This document shows, piece after piece, positions 61,089 to 64,000 of a stretch of 64,000 nt of DNA (within the stretch, counting starts at the first letter, position 1; each line of letters opens with the position of its first letter). The DNA lies in the IMG/VR virus record IMGVR_UViG_3300025113_000003, positions 1-64,000 of that record; one strand, 5' to 3'. The notes beneath the pieces were generated by a model. The model had not been told where the DNA came from and searched no databases. It saw only the letters and a program-made list of their open reading frames with translations. The translations under genes and the position numbers were made by a program. The stretch comes from a virus.

Positions 61089-61749
61089 AGCCGCTCCCCA
61101 TGTCAAGTGGGATGTTGAAGTGCTGGCGCACGCGGTGCGCTACTCGGCGCATCCGTACCGGCGCGCCTTGATCGTGGTCCTTCAAGAACGTGTCAAACAC
61201 CTTCTGTCCTGACTCGTTACTCATCTCAAAGAAGAGGTCAGATGTATCGGGGTCCTCATGAGCCCAGCGCACCAGCAGGGCGGCGTCGCGACGCGGAATC
61301 TCCAGCTCCTTCGCTACCTTGAGCGCGTAGCCCAGCTCGTCAAGCTCTTCCATCGACTCATAGGCGGCGTCAGGCCCGTAGTAGTCATCATAATCACGAT
61401 GCGGCATCGGGTCGCTGGAGTCGCGGGGGCGGTGCTGCTTGGTCGACTTGAAGTGCGTGTCAATGCCGGCGTCCTGCAGGTCATGCAGGACCATCTCATA
61501 GACCCATTCCTCAGTGGAGTAGTCAGGTGCATCAGCTTTCGCTACATCATAGGGCATCGTGTCAGAGTAGTGATCGTACAGCTTTGTCCAAACAGGGTGC
61601 TGCTCAATGTCTGCTATCTCGCCGTCAACCCAGTCAGCGACAAGCTGTCGCTCCTCCTTGGAGAGGTCGAACTGCTTCTGCAGGAAGAGCTGCATCCGAA
61701 GGTCCTCAAGGGCGTCGGTTTCAGCTAGAAAGGCTTTAAATGTCAGCAT
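61075..61749 (-). CDS. Candidate packaged repeat protein B
   Basis: This 224-aa protein starts MLTFKAFLAETDA, again fitting the capsid-targeting pattern with a predicted cut after Glu10. Residues 19-40 (QLFLQKQFDLSKEERQLVAD) are a copy of the repeat in protein A, and a degenerate copy occurs at ALKVAKELEIPRRDAALLVR. An Asp/Tyr-rich region (RDYDDYYGPDAAYESMEELD) separates them. A late box ends 7 nt before the ATG and no Shine-Dalgarno is seen, so the leader is 1-2 nt at most. Confidence 0.7.
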   Translation of the reverse strand: MLTFKAFLAETDALEDLRMQLFLQKQFDLSKEERQLVADWVDGEIADIEQHPVWTKLYDHYSDTMPYDVAKADAPDYSTEEWVYEMVLHDLQDAGIDTHFKSTKQHRPRDSSDPMPHRDYDDYYGPDAAYESMEELDELGYALKVAKELEIPRRDAALLVRWAHEDPDTSDLFFEMSNESGQKVFDTFLKDHDQGAPVRMRRVAHRVRQHFNIPLDMGSGFADL

Positions 61750-61756
61750 GGCTTGT

Positions 61757-61788
61757 TATTTAGGACCGGAAACCGGTGCCCATAAATA
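61757..61788. promoter_or_regulatory. Divergent late promoter pair
   Basis: CTAAATA on the minus strand (61763-61757) for the packaged-protein genes and CATAAATA on the plus strand (61781-61788) for the fibre gene, separated by a GGACCGGAAACCGG segment. Confidence 0.65.
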
Positions 61789-61814
61789 TCACTACGACCT
61801 AACGGGAAAAATTC

Positions 61815-64000
61815 ATGAAGTTTCACGGTATCACGTTGGAACAGGGCAGCAGCGTAGCCAACCTTACGGTGTCCTCTGGAACTGCCTTCCCAACTTCCCC
61901 AGATGAAGGTGAGCTATTCTTCCGCTCAGACACCGATCTACGGCTCAAGGGGCTGTACCTCTACGTTGGTGGTAGCTGGGACCGCATCGCCAGCACCGAC
62001 TCGCTGACGTTGCCCAACGGCGCGGTGCTGCCAACGCAGGCCAATGAGGGAGATGTCTTCTATCTCAGCTCAGGGGATGCCAGCGAGGGGATCTACGTCT
62101 TCCGAAACGACAGCTGGGTGGCCGCATCAGGTGAGGGTACCGCGCCTATCTTTGACGTCACAGGTGACGTCACTGGTACCATTGACGGCGGCACGGATGT
62201 TCTCACGTTGGTTTCAACGACTGTCACTCCCGGATCATACGGTTCTGCTACCCAAGCGGGTACCTTTGCAGTTGACGCAAAAGGGCGCCTCACAGGTGCT
62301 GCCGATGTGTTGGTCACTCCTGCTTGGTCCTCTGTAACGGGAACCCCGACAACCCTGGCTGGCTATGGTATCACCAACGCTGTACTGAAGACCGGTGACA
62401 CGATGACAGGTCCGCTGGCAATCACCGGAACTGGCAGCGGGCTGACCATTGCTGACGGTAACCTGCTCCTCACACGCGCCATTGATAACATCGCTGGTGC
62501 TCAGTTCACGAACACAAGCACCGGCGGTGACGCTGAAACGGCGCTGTATCTCACCAACGACGCTGGTGATTACTTTACTGTGTCAATTAGCGGTTCAGGC
62601 TTTACGCCTGTCGCTCAAGCCTCAACTGCCTATGTCTGGACAGATGCGGCAGCTATCAGCTTTGGTACGAACAGCATCGAGCGCCTGCGCATCTCCAATG
62701 GTGCCTTCGGTCTAGGGGGCGCCAACTACGGTACCAGTGGACAGGTGCTGACTTCAGCCGGTTCCGCAGCTGTTCCAACCTGGACCACGCCTCTAGGCGG
62801 TACGGTAACCTCTGTTGCCACGGTGCAACCCACAGAAGGTCTCACCATCACTGGTGGACCAATCACTTCTAGTGGAACGCTTACGTTCGAGCTGGCTAAT
62901 GACCTTGCTGCGCTTGAAGAACTCACGACCACTGGGCTGGCGACACGGACAGCAGCCGATACCTGGGTTTCCAGGTCGATCGCTGTCGTTGGATCTGGAA
63001 TCTCTGTCGCTGATGGCGGTGGGGTTGCCGGCAACCCCACCATCACTCTGGTTTCTGCTACAGCCGCAACGCCCTCAACGCTGGTCTTCCGTGATGCCAG
63101 CGGTAACTTCAGCGCAGGCACGATTACGGCAGCCCTGACCGGCAACGCCACGACTGCCACTACGCTTGCGACTGGGCGTACCTTCTCCATCACTGGAGAT
63201 GTCACTGCCAGCGGCATCAGCTTTGATGGTAGCGCCAACGTAGCTCTAGCCTCTACGCTTGGCACCACCGCCGTTGCTCCTGGTTCCTACGGCTCTACCA
63301 CCCAGGTAGGCACCTTCACCGTGAGCGGTCAGGGGCGCCTCACCGCCGCTGCCAACGCCGCTATCGCCTTTCCCGTAACCTCGGTCGCCGGTCAGACCGG
63401 AGCTGTCACGCTGACCACCGCCAACATCACTGGTTACGGCACCGTTACCGACGCGGTCTTCACGCTGACCGACGACGGGGACCCCACCAAGGTCGCCAAG
63501 TTTGAGGCGTCAGGTATCACCACCGCCACTACCCGTACCTATACGCTGCCCAACGCTGACGGAACCATCGCCATCACGGGTGCCTTGGCGCAGACCTTCT
63601 CGGGCGCGCTGACCTTCTCCAACGCGGCGCTGACAGTTGGTTCGGCGACCACTGCCGCCACCTACAACCTTGGTACCGGCGCGACAACCAGCGGTAACAC
63701 CAAGACCATCAACCTCGGCACGGCTGGCGTGGCGGGTTCCACTACCGTGGTAAATGTCGGTTCCAGCACCAGTAACACCACCATCAACCTCACTGGAAAA
63801 GTCGTTCTAGCAGGCGACCCAGCGACCAGCCTTGAGGCAGCCACCAAGTCCTACGTGGACGCCATCAAGGAAGGGCTCAATGTCCACGCTGCCTCGCAGG
63901 TGGGGTCTGCTGTCAACCTTCCAGCTACCTACGCGAACGGCACCGCTGGTGAAGGAGCTACCTTAACTGCCTCCGCTAACGGTGTCCTCGTTGTGGACGG
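61815..64000 (+). CDS. Tail-fibre protein, incomplete at window end
   Basis: The frame opens at ATG 61815 (GGGAAAAATTC upstream) and stays open to the last base, giving at least 728 residues. The start is MKFHGITLEQGSSVANLTVS, followed by two copies of the phage module PxxxNEGDVFYLSSGD...GIYVF. Later come fibre shaft units (VTPGSYGSATQAGTFAVDAKGRLTGA-type, twice; GYGITNAVLKTGDTMTGPLA) and, near the end, SLEAATKSYVDAIKEGLNVH, a module also found in the fibres at 24-28 kb. The receptor-binding end lies beyond the window. Confidence 0.88.
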   Translation, partial: MKFHGITLEQGSSVANLTVSSGTAFPTSPDEGELFFRSDTDLRLKGLYLYVGGSWDRIASTDSLTLPNGAVLPTQANEGDVFYLSSGDASEGIYVFRNDSWVAASGEGTAPIFDVTGDVTGTIDGGTDVLTLVSTTVTPGSYGSATQAGTFAVDAKGRLTGAADVLVTPAWSSVTGTPTTLAGYGITNAVLKTGDTMTGPLAITGTGSGLTIADGNLLLTRAIDNIAGAQFTNTSTGGDAETALYLTNDAGDYFTVSISGSGFTPVAQASTAYVWTDAAAISFGTNSIERLRISNGAFGLGGANYGTSGQVLTSAGSAAVPTWTTPLGGTVTSVATVQPTEGLTITGGPITSSGTLTFELANDLAALEELTTTGLATRTAADTWVSRSIAVVGSGISVADGGGVAGNPTITLVSATAATPSTLVFRDASGNFSAGTITAALTGNATTATTLATGRTFSITGDVTASGISFDGSANVALASTLGTTAVAPGSYGSTTQVGTFTVSGQGRLTAAANAAIAFPVTSVAGQTGAVTLTTANITGYGTVTDAVFTLTDDGDPTKVAKFEASGITTATTRTYTLPNADGTIAITGALAQTFSGALTFSNAALTVGSATTAATYNLGTGATTSGNTKTINLGTAGVAGSTTVVNVGSSTSNTTINLTGKVVLAGDPATSLEAATKSYVDAIKEGLNVHAASQVGSAVNLPATYANGTAGEGATLTASANGVLVVD

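Noticed and set aside
1-64000. tRNA genes, integrase, attachment sites, insertion sequences
   Set aside because: I looked for clover-leaf-like segments with CCA ends, recombinase motifs and terminal inverted repeats with transposase genes and saw none; a tRNAscan-SE run would be needed to exclude tRNAs fully.

Overview
This 64 kb window is a tightly packed, GC-rich piece of a large tailed-phage genome. Genes overlap by ATGA, GTGA or TGATG junctions and run in long unidirectional blocks, mostly on the minus strand. Several features place it in the T4 supergroup of myophages with a GC-rich, probably proteobacterial host: a two-gene type II topoisomerase like T4 gp39/60 plus gp52, a T4 Rnl1-type RNA ligase, PhoH, a thymidylate synthase-fold hydroxymethylase-like enzyme, repeated T4-type late promoters (TATAAATA-like), and proteins with a capsid-targeting N-terminus that fits the T4 prohead protease rule. 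I see no integrase, attachment site, tRNA or CRISPR array. No database search was possible, so family names rest on motifs read directly in the translations.

Layout. 1-6.1 kb: a Thg1-like 3'-5' nucleotidyltransferase, then a plus-strand operon of a double MoxR-type AAA+ ATPase and a VWA/HExxH protein. 6.1-11.9 kb: small, mostly unknown genes on the minus strand and one AAA+ ATPase, with early-type promoters. 11.9-32.8 kb: mainly late genes on the minus strand. These are large tail-fibre proteins, PhoH, a ClpP-like protease, RNA ligase 1, virion-type proteins, and two candidate capsid-packaged proteins (a PD-(D/E)XK-like nuclease and an Alt-like protein). 32.8-45.7 kb: macro domain, thymidylate synthase, SLOG protein, two J-domain proteins, a GGQ ribosome-rescue-like factor, both topoisomerase subunits, tiny membrane or secreted proteins, and guanylate kinase. 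45.7-56 kb: an AT-richer HNH endonuclease insertion, then UDP-galactopyranose mutase, a glycosyltransferase-like protein, a GalE-like epimerase, a UDG-fold protein, a P-loop kinase, an AAA+ ATPase, a DinG/XPD-like helicase and a hydroxymethylase-like enzyme. 56-64 kb: plus-strand tail-fibre genes, one with an S74 self-cleaving chaperone, flanking three more genes with capsid-targeting-like N-termini.

How the parts may work together (inference). (i) Proteins starting with (M)TFKxFLxE or a similar leader are probably packaged in the head, trimmed by the prohead protease and injected with the DNA. Their apparent activities are nuclease, ADP-ribosyltransferase-like and nucleotidyltransferase. (ii) The hydroxymethylase-like enzyme, GalE, UDP-galactopyranose mutase and glycosyltransferase could build and transfer a furanose sugar, possibly onto hydroxymethylated DNA bases. 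(iii) Thg1, Rnl1, the GGQ factor and the macro-domain protein look like an RNA-repair and translation-rescue set. (iv) MoxR/VWA, two J-proteins and ClpP give the phage its own protein-remodelling tools.

Regulation. Two promoter classes recur: TAnAAT-type early boxes, several of them only 5-6 nt from the start codon so that transcripts would be leaderless, and TAAATA-type late boxes in front of structural and packaged-protein genes. TGTAAC/GTTACA dyads sit near many early promoters.
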